A stretch of 39,911 nt of DNA from Cellulomonas massiliensis JC225. GTDB lineage: Bacteria > Actinomycetota > Actinomycetes > Actinomycetales > Cellulomonadaceae. The stretch's first letter is position 1. The number at the start of each line of letters is the position of its first letter. Location: positions 1,161,437-1,201,347 of the forward strand of contig NZ_HE978588.1 of the NCBI RefSeq assembly GCF_000312005.1, given 5' to 3'. The notes under the pieces were generated by a model. That model was not told the DNA's origin. It saw nothing but the letters and a program-made list of their open reading frames with translations, and made no database searches. Shown in pieces: positions 14,951 to 24,435 of the stretch. The position numbers were made by a program, and so were the translations under genes.

Positions 14951-16354
14951 TCAGCCCCGCTCGGCCAGCACGGCGCCGACGGCCTCGGCGAGGTCCGCGG
15001 CACCCACGACCCGCAGGCCGTCCGGCACCTTGAGCCCGTCGAGCGAGCGCGTGGGGACGATCGCGCGCTCGAACCCGAGCCGGGCGGCCTCGGCGAGCCG
15101 CCGTCCGACGCCGGACACGCTGCGGATCTCGCCCGCGAGCCCGATCTCGCCGATCGCCACCAGCCCGCGCGGCAGCGCGAGCTCCTCGCGCGACGACACG
15201 GCCGCCAGCGCGAGCGCCAGGTCGGCCGCGGGCTCGACGACGCGCGCCCCGCCAACGGTGGACAGGTACACGTCCTGGTCGGCGAGCCGGGCGCCGAGAC
15301 GGCGCTGCAGCACGGCGAGCACCATCGCGAGCCGGGAGGAGTCGATGCCGCTCGTCGTCCGGCGGGGGTTGGGCACGGCCGACGGCGCGACGAGCGCCTG
15401 CACCTCGGTCGCCAGCGGCCGGCGGCCCTCGAGCGTCACGGTGAGGCACGTGCCGGGCACGGCGTACTCCGTCGACGAGAGGAAGAGCCCCGAGGGGTCG
15501 GCGAGGCCGACGATGCCGTCCTCCGACAGGTCGAAGCAGCCGACCTCGTCGGTCGGGCCGTACCGGTTCTTCGAGGCGCGCAGCATGCGCAGCCGCGAGT
15601 GCCGTTCGCCCTCGAACTGGCAGACGACGTCGACGAGGTGCTCGAGCGTGCGGGGGCCCGCGACGGAGCCGTCCTTGGTGACGTGGCCGACGAGCACGAC
15701 CGGCAGGTCGCGCGACTTGGCGGCGGCGATGATCGCGGACGACACCTCGCGGACCTGCGCGACCCCGCCCGCGGTGCCCTCGACGGCCGCGGACGCGACG
15801 GTCTGCACCGAGTCGAGCACGAACAGGTCGGGGTCGGACGCCTCGATGTGGCCGAGCACGGTCGCGAGGTCGGTCTCGTCGGCGAGGAGCAGCCGGGGGT
15901 CCAGGGCGCCGATCCGCCCGGCGCGCAGCCGGACCTGCGCGGCGGACTCCTCGCCCGTCACGTACAGGACGGTGCGCCCCGTGCGGGCGGCGCGGGCGGC
16001 GACGTCCAGCAGCAGGGTCGACTTGCCCACGCCCGGCTCGCCCGCCAGCAGGACGACCGCGCCGGGCACGAGGCCGCCGCCGAGCACCCGGTCGAGCTCC
16101 GGCACGCCGGTGGGACGCGCGGTGGCCGCGTCGACGTCGATCTGGTCGATCGGGCGGGCCGGAGCGCGCGTGGGGGCCACGGCCACGGTGCGCGGGGCAC
16201 CGCCGCCCGGCCCGGAGTCCTCCAGCACCGAGCCCCACGCCTGGCACTCGCCGCACCGGCCGACCCACTTCGCGGCCGTCCAGCCGCACTCCGAGCACCG
16301 GAACGCCGGGCGGTCGGCCTTGGTCGCGGGTCGCCGCGCGGTCGTCGTACTCAC
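14951..16354 (-). CDS. radA: DNA repair protein RadA (Sms), branch-migration helicase
   Basis: 467 residues, GTG 16354. A four-cysteine zinc finger opens the protein (Cys20, Cys23, Cys34, Cys37). The RecA-like ATPase has Walker A GEPGVGKS (105-112), Walker [10 protein letters not shown] (about 177-185) and the RadA hallmark KNRYG (262-266). The C-terminal Lon-protease-like domain lacks protease residues and contains [18 protein letters not shown]. RadA drives branch migration of recombination intermediates and hands structures to repair. It precedes disA on the same strand and diverges from a TetR gene. Confidence 0.96.
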   Translation of the reverse strand: MSTTTARRPATKADRPAFRCSECGWTAAKWVGRCGECQAWGSVLEDSGPGGGAPRTVAVAPTRAPARPIDQIDVDAATARPTGVPELDRVLGGGLVPGAVVLLAGEPGVGKSTLLLDVAARAARTGRTVLYVTGEESAAQVRLRAGRIGALDPRLLLADETDLATVLGHIEASDPDLFVLDSVQTVASAAVEGTAGGVAQVREVSSAIIAAAKSRDLPVVLVGHVTKDGSVAGPRTLEHLVDVVCQFEGERHSRLRMLRASKNRYGPTDEVGCFDLSEDGIVGLADPSGLFLSSTEYAVPGTCLTVTLEGRRPLATEVQALVAPSAVPNPRRTTSGIDSSRLAMVLAVLQRRLGARLADQDVYLSTVGGARVVEPAADLALALAAVSSREELALPRGLVAIGEIGLAGEIRSVSGVGRRLAEAARLGFERAIVPTRSLDGLKVPDGLRVVGAADLAEAVGAVLAERG

Positions 16355-16361
16355 GTTCGAG

Positions 16362-16367
16362 ACGGTA
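16362..16367 (-). promoter_or_regulatory. -10 box TACCGT of leaderless radA
   Basis: TACCGT on the minus strand is followed by seven bases (16361-16355) and then GTG at 16354. No ribosome-binding site is present. Confidence 0.5.
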
Positions 16368-16414
16368 GCGGCGGGGTCCGACAGTGCGTCCCCGACCCGC
16401 CCTCTTGCACGAGA

Positions 16415-16450
16415 CTGAACGACTGTTTAACGTGGTGAACGTGCGTTCAG
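16415..16450. promoter_or_regulatory. Repeat-rich site between radA and tetR: CTGAACG...CGTTCAG, with an SOS-box-like core
   Basis: CTGAACG (16415-16421) and CGTTCAG (16444-16450) are inverted, and TGAACG is also repeated directly at 16436-16441. Within it, GAAC-GACT-GTTT (16417-16428) resembles a Gram-positive SOS (LexA) box, GAAC-N4-GTTC. The site covers the possible GTG starts of the TetR gene, which fits self-repression. Which protein binds cannot be decided from sequence. Confidence 0.4.
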
Positions 16451-17094
16451 CCGACGACCTCACCGCCCGCGCCCGCATCCGCGACGCCGCCGTCGCGCGC
16501 TTCGGTCGCGACGGCTTCGGCGCCAGCGTGCGGGCGATCGCCGACGACGCGGGGGTGAGCCCGGCGCTCGTCATCCACCACTTCGGGTCGAAGGCCGCGC
16601 TGCGGGACGCCTGCGACGAGCACGTGCTGCGGGTGCTGCACGACGCGAAGAGCGCCGCCCTCGTCGACCAGTCTCCGGCGGAGGTCGTCGCGAGCATCGC
16701 GACCGCCGAGCAGTACGCGCCCCTGTTCGCGTACGTGCAGCGCTCCCTCACGGGCGGCGGCGCGCTCGCGGTGCGGTTCGTCGACGACCTCGTCGCCGAG
16801 ACGGTCGCGTACCTCGAGGACGGGGTGCGGGCAGGCACGGTCCACGCCTCCCGCGACCCGGAGGGCCGCGCGCGCCTGCTCGTCACGCTGATGATCGGGA
16901 TGCTCGTCTCCGCCCGCATCGACGCCGAGGCCGGCCGAGGCCCCGACCCCGCCGAGGACGCGGCCGCGACGATGCGGGCCGTCTACGCCCGCACCATGCT
17001 GCCCGGCCTCGAGCTCTACACCCACGGGCTGTTCACCGACAGCGCGTACCTCGACGCGTACCTGGCGTACGCCGACCAGCAGGAGGAGCCGTGA
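16432..17094 (+). CDS. TetR-family transcriptional regulator of the adjacent ABC exporter
   Basis: About 220 residues. Three in-frame GTGs (16432, 16435, 16441) are possible and none has a ribosome-binding site, so the start is uncertain by three residues. The N-terminal TetR helix-turn-helix is clear ([41 protein letters not shown]). The C-terminal ligand domain is all-helical, with no diagnostic motif. The stop overlaps the GTG of the ABC ATPase by four bases (GTGA), so all three genes are one transcription unit. Such regulators usually repress the exporter until its toxic substrate binds. Confidence 0.9.
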   Translation: MVNVRSADDLTARARIRDAAVARFGRDGFGASVRAIADDAGVSPALVIHHFGSKAALRDACDEHVLRVLHDAKSAALVDQSPAEVVASIATAEQYAPLFAYVQRSLTGGGALAVRFVDDLVAETVAYLEDGVRAGTVHASRDPEGRARLLVTLMIGMLVSARIDAEAGRGPDPAEDAAATMRAVYARTMLPGLELYTHGLFTDSAYLDAYLAYADQQEEP

Positions 17095-18041
17095 GCGACG
17101 CGATCACCGTCCGGGGGCTCGTCAAGACGTTCGGGCGCACCCGTGCCCTGGACGGTCTGGACCTCGTCGTCCGCACCGGGGAGGTGCACGGCTTCCTCGG
17201 GCCGAACGGCGCGGGCAAGTCGACGACGATCCGCGTGCTGCTCGGGCTGCTGCGCCCGGACGCCGGCGAGGCCCGGCTGCTCGGCGGCGACCCCTGGTCC
17301 GACGCCGTCGCGCTGCACCGGCGCGTGGCGTACGTGCCCGGCGACGTCACGCTGTGGCCGACCCTCTCCGGCGGCGAGTCGATCGACCTCCTCGGGCGGC
17401 TGCGCGGCGGCGTCGACCCGGCCCGCCGCGACGCGCTCGTCGAGCGGTTCGAGCTCGACACCCGGGTCAAGGGCCGCGCCTACTCCAAGGGCAACCGGCA
17501 GAAGGTCGCGCTCGTCGCGGCGCTCGCGGCCGACTGCGAGCTGCTGCTGCTCGACGAGCCGACCGCGGGCCTGGACCCCCTCATGGAGGCGGTGTTCCAG
17601 GAGGTGGTCCGGGAGGCGGCGGACCAGGGGCGCACCGTGCTGCTGAGCAGCCACATCCTCGCGGAGGTGGAGGCGCTCGCGGACCGCGTGACGATCATCC
17701 GCCAGGGGCGCGCGGCGCTCTCGGGCTCGCTCGCGGAGCTGCGCAGCCTCACCCGCACCAGCGTGACGGTCGGGGTCGGCGACGCGGACGACGCGCTGCG
17801 CCGCCTCGGCGGCCTCGCGGGCGTGCACCACGCGCGCCGCGACGACGGGCACGTGACGTTCGAGGTCGACGGCCCCGCGCTCCCCGGGGTGCTCACGGCC
17901 CTCGCGCCCCTGGGGGTGAGCTCGCTGCTCGCGCACCCGCCGACCCTGGAGGACCTGTTCCTGCGCCAGTACAGCGACGAGCTCGCCGGCCTCGGGCTGG
18001 GCCCCGCCGGTGGCGACGGCGACCGGGCAGGCGTGCGGTGA
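17091..18041 (+). CDS. ABC transporter ATP-binding subunit, antibiotic-export type (TnrB2-like)
   Basis: 316 residues, GTG 17091 after AGGAGGAG. Walker A is GPNGAGKST (37-45), Walker [11 protein letters not shown] (151-160), with a switch histidine in LLSSHIL. The signature motif is YSKGNRQK (131-138) rather than LSGGQ, a variant found in drug-export ATPases of this type. The C-terminal 90 residues form the usual extra domain. It pairs with the permease that overlaps its stop codon by four bases; together they should pump a lipophilic compound outwards. Confidence 0.92.
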   Translation: MSDAITVRGLVKTFGRTRALDGLDLVVRTGEVHGFLGPNGAGKSTTIRVLLGLLRPDAGEARLLGGDPWSDAVALHRRVAYVPGDVTLWPTLSGGESIDLLGRLRGGVDPARRDALVERFELDTRVKGRAYSKGNRQKVALVAALAADCELLLLDEPTAGLDPLMEAVFQEVVREAADQGRTVLLSSHILAEVEALADRVTIIRQGRAALSGSLAELRSLTRTSVTVGVGDADDALRRLGGLAGVHHARRDDGHVTFEVDGPALPGVLTALAPLGVSSLLAHPPTLEDLFLRQYSDELAGLGLGPAGGDGDRAGVR

Positions 18042-19669
18042 CCGCCGTGCTGGCGCCGTCGCCCGCGCCGGCGCCGTCACGGTCCGCCGGGGCGCTGGCC
18101 GGCACCGGGGGTCTGGTCCGCCTCGCGCTGCGCGCCGACCGGTGGACGATCGCGGTGTGGGCGGTGGCCGTCGCGTACCTCGTCCGGACGTCGGTGGTCG
18201 GCTTCGCGGCGCTCTACCCGGACGCCCAGGCGCGGCAGGCGCGGGCGACGCTCATGTCGTCGCCCGCCGCGACCGCCCTCGGCGGCCCGGGGTACGGCCT
18301 CGACGACTACACGACCGGCGCGATGACCGCGAACGAGCTGGGGCTGTGGATCATGCTGCCCGTCGCGATCATGGCCGTGCTGGCGGTCACCCGGCACCTG
18401 CGCGCCGCCGAGGAGGACGGGCGCCTCGAGCTCGTCCGCTCCCAGCCCGTGGGCCGCTCCGCACCGGTGGTGGCCGGACTGGTCGCCGCCGCGGTGGCGA
18501 CGCTCGCGGTCGGAGCCGCGACGTTCGCGCTGCTGCTGACGACGGAGCTGGACCCGGCCGGCTCCGCCCTGCTGTGCGCCGGTGTCGTGGTGGCCGCGCT
18601 CGTCCTCGCCTCCGCGGCCGCGGTCGGGGCGCAGCTCGTCGGGCACGCGCGCACGGCCAACGGCGTCGGGATGGGCCTGGTCGGCGTCGCGTTCGTGCTG
18701 CGGGCGGTCGGCGACGTGCAGGCGCCCGAGAGCGGGTCCCTCTGGTCGTGGCTGTCGCCCTTCGGGTGGTCGCAGGCGACGGCGCCGTACGTGCTGGACC
18801 GCTGGTGGCCGCTCCTGCTGGGGGTCGCCGCCGTCGCGGTGAACCTCGCGGTGGCGTTCGCCCTGGTCTCCCGGCGGGACCTGGGCACGGGCCTCCTGCC
18901 CGAGCGCGCGGGGCGCGCGACGGGGCGGCTCGGCGGCCTCGCGGGGCTGACCTGGCGCCGGCAGCGCACCTCGATCCTCGCGTGGGGCGTCGCGACGGCG
19001 CTGTGCGGTGCGCTCATCGGCCTGCTCGCGGACGCCGTCGTCGAGTTCGCGGCGAGCGACCCGCAGGTGCTCCAGCTCTTCGGGGAGACCGACGACGTGC
19101 TCGACGGCGCCTTCGCCGTCTACGCGGTGTTCCTCGGCGTCCTCGCGGCGGCGTACGCCGGGACGGCGGTGGGTGCGGCGCGCGCCGACGAGTCGAGCGG
19201 GCGGGCCGCGGTGCTGCTCGCGCTGCCCGTCGCGCGCACCCGGTGGCTGGGCGCGCAGCTCGCGGTCGCCGTCGCCGCGGTGCTCCTCATGCTGCTGGCG
19301 GCGGGGCTCCTCATGGGCGGGTCGGCGGCGGCGACGCTCGGCGACGCCGACCAGGTCGCGCGCCTCACGGGCGCCGTCCTGGTGACGGCGCCGGCCGCGC
19401 TGCTCGTCCTCGGCCTCGCGGTGCTCGTGCTCGGCGCGTGGCCGCGCGCGTTCCCCCTCGTCTGGGCGTACGTGGCCTACGTCGGCGTGATGGGCATGTT
19501 CGCCGCGGTGCTGCCCGACGGCGCCGACCTGCTGTCGCCGTTCCGCTACCTGCCCCGTCTGCCCGCCGAAGGCATGGACCCCGGGGCCGTCCTCGCGGTC
19601 ACCGCGCTCGCGGTCGCCCTGGGGTCGGCCGGGCTCGTCGCGTTCCGGCGTCGGGACACGCTCGCCTGA
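18038..19669 (+). CDS. ABC-2 type exporter permease, polyketide-antibiotic (TnrB3/tetronasin resistance) family
   Basis: 543 residues, GTG 18038 in a GTGA overlap with the ATPase stop. I count about twelve hydrophobic helices in two six-helix halves, so one chain supplies what is usually two permease subunits. Family-typical segments are [44 protein letters not shown] and [15 protein letters not shown], and similar pieces recur in the second half. Relatives export polyketides such as tetronasin; the true substrate here is unknown. No biosynthetic genes are nearby, so it is more likely for self-protection than for production. Confidence 0.92.
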   Translation: MTAVLAPSPAPAPSRSAGALAGTGGLVRLALRADRWTIAVWAVAVAYLVRTSVVGFAALYPDAQARQARATLMSSPAATALGGPGYGLDDYTTGAMTANELGLWIMLPVAIMAVLAVTRHLRAAEEDGRLELVRSQPVGRSAPVVAGLVAAAVATLAVGAATFALLLTTELDPAGSALLCAGVVVAALVLASAAAVGAQLVGHARTANGVGMGLVGVAFVLRAVGDVQAPESGSLWSWLSPFGWSQATAPYVLDRWWPLLLGVAAVAVNLAVAFALVSRRDLGTGLLPERAGRATGRLGGLAGLTWRRQRTSILAWGVATALCGALIGLLADAVVEFAASDPQVLQLFGETDDVLDGAFAVYAVFLGVLAAAYAGTAVGAARADESSGRAAVLLALPVARTRWLGAQLAVAVAAVLLMLLAAGLLMGGSAAATLGDADQVARLTGAVLVTAPAALLVLGLAVLVLGAWPRAFPLVWAYVAYVGVMGMFAAVLPDGADLLSPFRYLPRLPAEGMDPGAVLAVTALAVALGSAGLVAFRRRDTLA

Positions 19670-19746
19670 CGGTCGGGTGACGAGCCGGCGGCGGCCCGTG
19701 GTTAGGCTGCTCGCGGCCTGCCGGACGCACGAGGGGACACGCGCCG

Positions 19747-20400
19747 ATGACCAGCACGGGGACGACGCCCGACCCGCAGCCCGCCGAGGGCGGCACGCGC
19801 CGCGCCGGGCGCCGGTGGCTCGTGCCGGTGGTCGTGGCGGCCGTCGTGGTCGCCGCCGCCGTGGTCGTCGCCGTGGTGCTGGGCAACCGCTCGTCGGGGA
19901 CCGCCGCGGAGCCCACGCCCGCCGCGACCGTCGTCCTGCCGGTCCCCACGCCGACGGTCGAGCCGGCCGAGCGCGACGCGCGGACGGCCCTCGCGCGGTC
20001 GCTGCCGACGGCCGTGCTGCAGTACGCGCTGGCGTCCTCCGCCGCGGACGAGGGCTGGGTCCGCGACGGCGCGCTCGAGGCCTGGTCGGAGGAGTACACC
20101 GACGGCGGGTCCGCCACGCTGGCCGTGCGCGCGGGGCAGTTCGAGAAGGCCGGTCAGGCCCGGGCGTTCGCCCGCACCCTGACGAAGGCGCTCGGCGACG
20201 CCCCGGCGACGCCCGCGCCGGGCACCGGCCTGCCGCAGTCCGGCGACGTCGTCGCGGAGGGCGAGCCGGTGGGCACGTTCACGGTCGTCGACGCCGGGGA
20301 CGGGACCGGTGTCGCCGTCTGGACGAACGGGACGACGGTGCTGCGCCTGCAGGGACCCGTGGCGGACGTGCTCGACGCGTACCGCGCGTTCCCCCTCTGA
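19747..20400 (+). CDS. Membrane-anchored protein of unknown function
   Basis: 217 residues, ATG 19747 after GAGGGG, with a TAGGCT -10 box at 19703-19708. A hydrophilic N-terminus is followed by a single membrane helix (about 26-46, Val/Ala-rich), a Pro/Thr linker, and a 150-residue outer domain. That domain has no cysteines and ends in VAVWTNGTTVLRLQGPVADVLDAYRAFPL. The overall shape resembles anchored extracytoplasmic sensors or lipoprotein-like domains; no family is recognised. It is next to the exporter but has its own promoter. It converges on the VOC gene with 14 bases between. Confidence 0.7.
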   Translation: MTSTGTTPDPQPAEGGTRRAGRRWLVPVVVAAVVVAAAVVVAVVLGNRSSGTAAEPTPAATVVLPVPTPTVEPAERDARTALARSLPTAVLQYALASSAADEGWVRDGALEAWSEEYTDGGSATLAVRAGQFEKAGQARAFARTLTKALGDAPATPAPGTGLPQSGDVVAEGEPVGTFTVVDAGDGTGVAVWTNGTTVLRLQGPVADVLDAYRAFPL

Positions 20401-20414
20401 CGGGCCGCGCCGCC

Positions 20415-20795
20415 TCAGTCGTCCGCGACGACCGACAGGACGTTGCCGCCCGGGTCGGTGAACCACGCGATGAGCGGGCCGCCGCCGCGGAAGACGAAGT
20501 CCTCGTCCGTCTCCACGGGCGTGCCCGCGTAGCGCTCGAACCGCACCCCGCGCGACCGCAGCTCGGCGACGGCGGCGGGCACGTCCGGCACGGGGAAGTT
20601 CAGCACCGTGAACGACGCGGGCGTGTGCGCGTCACCCTTCGGGTACACGAGCACGTGGGCGCCGCTGCCGAGGTGCAGGTGCAGCATGCCGTCGCGCACG
20701 TCCGCGTCCAGGCCGAGCACGTCGGCGTAGAACGCGCGCGCTTGCTCGACGTCCGGGGTGGAGAAGCCGCTGAACGCGCGGCTGAGGTCGACCAT
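20415..20795 (-). CDS. VOC-superfamily (glyoxalase/bleomycin-resistance-like) protein
   Basis: 126 residues, ATG 20795 after GGGAGGG. The N-terminal TPDVEQARAFYADVLGLDA and the C-terminal IAWFTDPGGNVLSVV are characteristic VOC halves, each a beta-alpha-beta-beta-beta unit. Members bind a metal and act as glyoxalases, dioxygenases or drug-binding proteins; no specific substrate is indicated. It follows the histidine kinase on the same strand after 61 bases and may be read through from it. Confidence 0.85.
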   Translation of the reverse strand: MVDLSRAFSGFSTPDVEQARAFYADVLGLDADVRDGMLHLHLGSGAHVLVYPKGDAHTPASFTVLNFPVPDVPAAVAELRSRGVRFERYAGTPVETDEDFVFRGGGPLIAWFTDPGGNVLSVVADD

Positions 20796-20856
20796 GGGGC
20801 CCTCCCGAGGTGGCTGCCTGACCGGGCACCAGCGTCCTCCCCGTGGCGACCCCGCG

Positions 20857-22431
20857 CTAGTGCGCGGGCACCGGCTGCGGGGACGGGACGGGCTCGGTCA
20901 CCGGTGCCGTGCGCGCCGCCGGCAGCCGCACGACGAACGTGGCGCCCGGGCCGTCCTCGGTCGTGATGGTCCCGCCGTGCGCCGCGACGACCGCCTGCGC
21001 GATGGACAGGCCGAGCCCCGTGGACCCGGAGGCCCGGTGGCGTGAGCCGTCGCCCCGTGTGAAGCGCTGGAACAGCCGTCCGCGCAGCGACTCGGGGATG
21101 CCCGGGCCGTCGTCCGCGACCCGCAGCAGCACGGCGCCGGGCTCGCCCGGGCCACCCGCCGCCCGCTCCAGCGACACCGTGACGCGGGTGCCGGCGGGGG
21201 TGTGGACGCGCGCGTTCGTCAGCAGGTTCGCCAGCACCTGCCGCAGCCGGTGCTCGTCGCCGGTGACGCAGAACGCGTCGTCGTCGGTGCCGTCCTCGGC
21301 GGGCTCCGGGAGGTCGAGCTCCCAGCGGTGCCCGGGCCCGGCGGCGTGCGCGTCCGCCAGCGCGTCGACCGCGAGCAGCCGCAGGTCGACGGCCTCGCGC
21401 TCGAGCGGGCGGCCCGCGTCGAGGCGCGCCAGCAGGAGCAGGTCCTCGACCAGCACGGTCATCCGGGCCGACTCCGACTCCACCCGGCCGAGCGCCGCGA
21501 GCGTCGTGGCGGGGAGCGCGTCCGGCGAGCGGCGCACCAGCTCGGCGTACCCGCGGATGGACGCCAGCGGCGTGCGCAGCTCGTGGCTCGCGTCCGCGAC
21601 GAACTGCCGCACCTGCGACTCCGACTCGTGCCGCGCCGCGAGCGCCTGCTCGACGTGCCCGAGCAGCTGGTTGAGCGCGGCCCCCACCTGCCCGACCTCG
21701 GTCGCGGTGTCGGTGTCCGCGTCCGGCACGCGCTCGGCGAGCACGACCTCGCCGCGGTCCAGCGGCAGGGCGCTCACGCGGGTCGCGGTCGCGGCGATGC
21801 GGTCGAGGGGCCGCAGCTCGCGGCGGACGAGGACGAGACCGACGGCCCCCGCGCCGAGCAGCGCGACGACGACGATGGCGCCCTCGGTCAGCAGGTACGT
21901 GGTCACGGTGCGCGTCGCGCTCGCGGTGGGCAGGGCGGTCACGGCGGTGGCGCCGCCGGCGGTCGTCGTGGCGACGGCGCGGTAGTCGCCGAGAGGGCCG
22001 AGGTCGACCGCGTGGGGCGCGCCGTCGGTCGGGAGCGCGAGGAGCGCCGCCACCTGCTCGTCGTCGAGCGGGCGCAGCGCGCCCTCGTCGTCGATGTAGT
22101 CCGCGCGCACGTCCTCCTCGTCCGACCCGGCCGGGACGAAGGCGTTGACGGTCCCGGTCGCCTGCCCGAGCTGCGAGTTGCCGGGGGACGGGCGCCGGTC
22201 GTCGCCGTCGGGCGGGAAGGCGTGCTCGGGAGCGTTCGCGGCCCGGCGGTTGGCGGCCTCGAGCTGCTGGTCGATCTGCGTGACGAGCGACGTGTGCAGC
22301 CCGACGGCGGACAGCGCGCCCATCCCGACGGCGACGACCCCGACGAGGCCGACGAGCACGGCGACGAGCCGGCGGCGCAGCGTCCAGCGGGCTCGCGCGC
22401 CGCGAGGGCGCCGGGGCAGCAGGGCGGGCAC
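20857..22431 (-). CDS. Sensor histidine kinase of a two-component system
   Basis: 524 residues, GTG 22431. Transmembrane helix 1 spans about 22-43, an outer sensor domain about 44-182, helix 2 about 183-203, then a HAMP linker. The H-box ASHELRTPLASIRGYAE holds the phosphorylated His283, the N-box is NLLTNARVHTP, and the G-boxes are DDGPGIPES and GSTGLGLSIAQAV. The sensor domain is acidic and has no recognised ligand fold. It begins seven bases after the response-regulator stop, so the pair is translated together. Confidence 0.94.
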   Translation of the reverse strand: MPALLPRRPRGARARWTLRRRLVAVLVGLVGVVAVGMGALSAVGLHTSLVTQIDQQLEAANRRAANAPEHAFPPDGDDRRPSPGNSQLGQATGTVNAFVPAGSDEEDVRADYIDDEGALRPLDDEQVAALLALPTDGAPHAVDLGPLGDYRAVATTTAGGATAVTALPTASATRTVTTYLLTEGAIVVVALLGAGAVGLVLVRRELRPLDRIAATATRVSALPLDRGEVVLAERVPDADTDTATEVGQVGAALNQLLGHVEQALAARHESESQVRQFVADASHELRTPLASIRGYAELVRRSPDALPATTLAALGRVESESARMTVLVEDLLLLARLDAGRPLEREAVDLRLLAVDALADAHAAGPGHRWELDLPEPAEDGTDDDAFCVTGDEHRLRQVLANLLTNARVHTPAGTRVTVSLERAAGGPGEPGAVLLRVADDGPGIPESLRGRLFQRFTRGDGSRHRASGSTGLGLSIAQAVVAAHGGTITTEDGPGATFVVRLPAARTAPVTEPVPSPQPVPAH

Positions 22432-22438
22432 GGCGGGG

Positions 22439-23176
22439 TCAGACCGCCGGCTTGAGCACGTAGCCGACGCCGCGCAGCGTGTGCAGCATGGGCGTCCGGC
22501 CCTTGTCGATCTTGCGGCGCAGGTAGGAAACGTAGAGCTCGACGATGTTCGCCTGCCCGCCGAAGTCGTACTGCCACACCCGGTCGAGGATCTGCGCCTT
22601 CGACAGGACGCGCCTCGGGTTGCGCATGAAGTAGCGCAGCAGCTCGAACTCGGTCGCGGTCAGCCGGATCTCGTCCTCGCCGCGCATCACCTCGTGGCTG
22701 TCCTCGTCCAGCCGCAGGTCGCCGACGACGAGCACGGCGTCCTGCTCCTGCGCGACGGCGCCCGCGCGCCGCAGCAGCGCGCGCAGCCGGGCGACGACCT
22801 CCTCCAGGCTGAACGGCTTGGTGACGTAGTCGTCGCCGCCGGCCGTCAGCCCCGCGATGCGGTCCTCGACGGCGTCCTTGGCGGTGAGAAACAGGACGGG
22901 CACGTGCGGGTGCGTCTGCCGCACGCGGCGCAGCACCTCGAGCCCGGTGAGGTCGGGGAGCATGACGTCGAGGACGATGACGTCGGGGTCGCTCTGCTGC
23001 ACGCGGCGCAGCGCGGTGTGGCCCGTGAGGGCGTGCTCGACCTGCCAGCCCTCGTACCGCAGGGCGGTCGAGAGCAGCTCGGCGAGCGTCGGCTCGTCGT
23101 CGACGACGAGCGCGCGCACCGGCGCACCGTCGGCACGGGTGAGGGGCTGGGGGCGGCGCTGGGTCGTGGTGGCCAT
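22439..23176 (-). CDS. OmpR/PhoP-type response regulator
   Basis: 245 residues, ATG 23176. The receiver domain has the acidic pair VVDDEP, phosphorylated Asp70 in IVLDVMLPD, and the Lys of DDYVTKPF. A winged-helix DNA-binding domain follows (about 150-245, LTATEFELLRYFMRNPRRVLSK... ELYVSYLRRKID... RGVGYVLKP). Closest in look to the TcrX/TrcR/PhoP group of actinobacteria; the regulated genes are unknown. It is transcribed ahead of its kinase and diverges from the small gene at 23305. Confidence 0.94.
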   Translation of the reverse strand: MATTTQRRPQPLTRADGAPVRALVVDDEPTLAELLSTALRYEGWQVEHALTGHTALRRVQQSDPDVIVLDVMLPDLTGLEVLRRVRQTHPHVPVLFLTAKDAVEDRIAGLTAGGDDYVTKPFSLEEVVARLRALLRRAGAVAQEQDAVLVVGDLRLDEDSHEVMRGEDEIRLTATEFELLRYFMRNPRRVLSKAQILDRVWQYDFGGQANIVELYVSYLRRKIDKGRTPMLHTLRGVGYVLKPAV

Positions 23177-23304
23177 GACCCCACTGTGGCGGCGCATCCT
23201 TGCCGTCCCCTGGGCCGCGCCTGGGAGCTTCCTGTGCCCGGGCCAGGTGAGCGCGCGTGCCGGCGACCGTTGTCCACCCGCGCGCGACGTGGGACTCTCG
23301 AGGG

Positions 23305-23742
23305 GTGCGCCTGCTGCACCGCACCGTCGCCGTGCCAGCGATCCTCTTCGGCGGTTTCTGGGCCGCCGAAGCCTCCGCGCTGCAGCGGTCCCTGGTCGCG
23401 GCGCTGACCTCACGCGAGCAGGTCGCACGCGTGCCCGTGCCCGCCGACCTGCGCATCAGCCGCGGCGCGGGCGACCTCCTCGTCGTGACGTGGCGGAACA
23501 TGATCGTCGGGTTCGTCCCGCAGGACGAGGCTCCGCTGCTCGGCCCTCAGCTGCCGCCCGGCCGCCGCGACGAGCTGGAGGTCACCGGCGTCGTCGACCA
23601 CTCGACGGGGCTGTGGCGGGTGTGGGTCGGGACGCCGCCGGAGGGCGGCTTCCCGCTGCCGGGCAGCGAGCTCGACACGCTCCCGCCGCCCGAGGACCTC
23701 GTCGCCGGCGGCTTCCCGCTGCGGCGCTCGGCACGTCGCTAG
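23305..23742 (+). CDS. Small protein of unknown function
   Basis: 145 residues if GTG 23305 is used; GTG 23257 would add 16. The first is preferred because TTGTCC (23269-23274), 17 bases, GACTCT and six bases lead straight to it. The N-terminus (VRLLHRTVAVPAILFGGFWA) has one weak hydrophobic stretch. The middle contains RISRGAGDLLVVTWRNMIVGFVPQDE, a compact beta-like segment. The C-terminus is Pro/Gly-rich. No family recognised. It ends three bases from the convergent TetR gene. Confidence 0.6.
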   Translation: MRLLHRTVAVPAILFGGFWAAEASALQRSLVAALTSREQVARVPVPADLRISRGAGDLLVVTWRNMIVGFVPQDEAPLLGPQLPPGRRDELEVTGVVDHSTGLWRVWVGTPPEGGFPLPGSELDTLPPPEDLVAGGFPLRRSARR

Positions 23743-23745
23743 CGG

Positions 23746-24420
23746 TCAGCCCAGCGGGGGCCGGCGGCGGTCGCCCGACAGCGCGGCCTGGAGGATCGAC
23801 TCGATCGCGAAGCGGGTGGACTCGGCGAGGTCCACGGAGTCGTCGAGCAGCCACTGGACCTGCAGGCCGTCCATGACGCCGATGATCGCGCTCGCGGCCT
23901 GCTCGGCGGTCGCGCGCGAGACCTCGCGGCCCTCGGCGGCGGCGACCTGGTCGATCGCGTCGGCGATCTCGCCGCGCAGCACCGCGAACCGGTGCGTGAC
24001 CCACTGGCGTGCGGGGTGGTTCTCGGTCACCGACTCGCCCGTGAGCACGGAGTAGCCCTGCACGATGCCGGGCCGGTCGACGTTCATCCGGGCGGTGCGC
24101 ACGAGGTGGTGGAACAGGTCGATGCCGCCGGGGATGTGCTGGCCCTCGAGCTCGCGCACGTCCTCGGTGTCGCGGAACTCCAGCACCTCGACGAGCAGCT
24201 GCTCCTTGGTGCCGAAGTGGTGGAGCACGCCGGCGTGGGTGATGCCGACCTGCTCCGCGACCTCGGCGAGCGAGCCGTTCTTGTAGCCCTTCGAGCCGAA
24301 GGTGTTCGCGGCGGCGCGCAGGATCTCCGCGCGGCGCTCGGCGGTGGCCTGGCGGGGGCGGCGCTTGCGGGGCCGCGGCTCTGCGGCAGACGCGCCATCG
24401 GCGTTCATGGCCGAAACCAT
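23746..24420 (-). CDS. TetR-family regulator, probable repressor of the adjacent sugar locus
   Basis: 224 residues, ATG 24420, seven bases after GGAAGG. A basic N-terminal arm (RPRKRRPRQATAERR) leads into the helix-turn-helix (FGSKGYKNGSLAEVAEQVGITHAGVLHHFGTKEQLL). The C-terminal domain is helical, with the pattern of actinobacterial TetR proteins that divide GH3 and sugar genes. A perfect palindrome (24436-24455) lies between it and the divergent GH3 gene, a classic TetR operator position controlling both directions. The effector is unknown; a small sugar is plausible. Confidence 0.92.
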   Translation of the reverse strand: MVSAMNADGASAAEPRPRKRRPRQATAERRAEILRAAANTFGSKGYKNGSLAEVAEQVGITHAGVLHHFGTKEQLLVEVLEFRDTEDVRELEGQHIPGGIDLFHHLVRTARMNVDRPGIVQGYSVLTGESVTENHPARQWVTHRFAVLRGEIADAIDQVAAAEGREVSRATAEQAASAIIGVMDGLQVQWLLDDSVDLAESTRFAIESILQAALSGDRRRPPLG

Positions 24421-24435
24421 ACTGTGACCTTCCGG

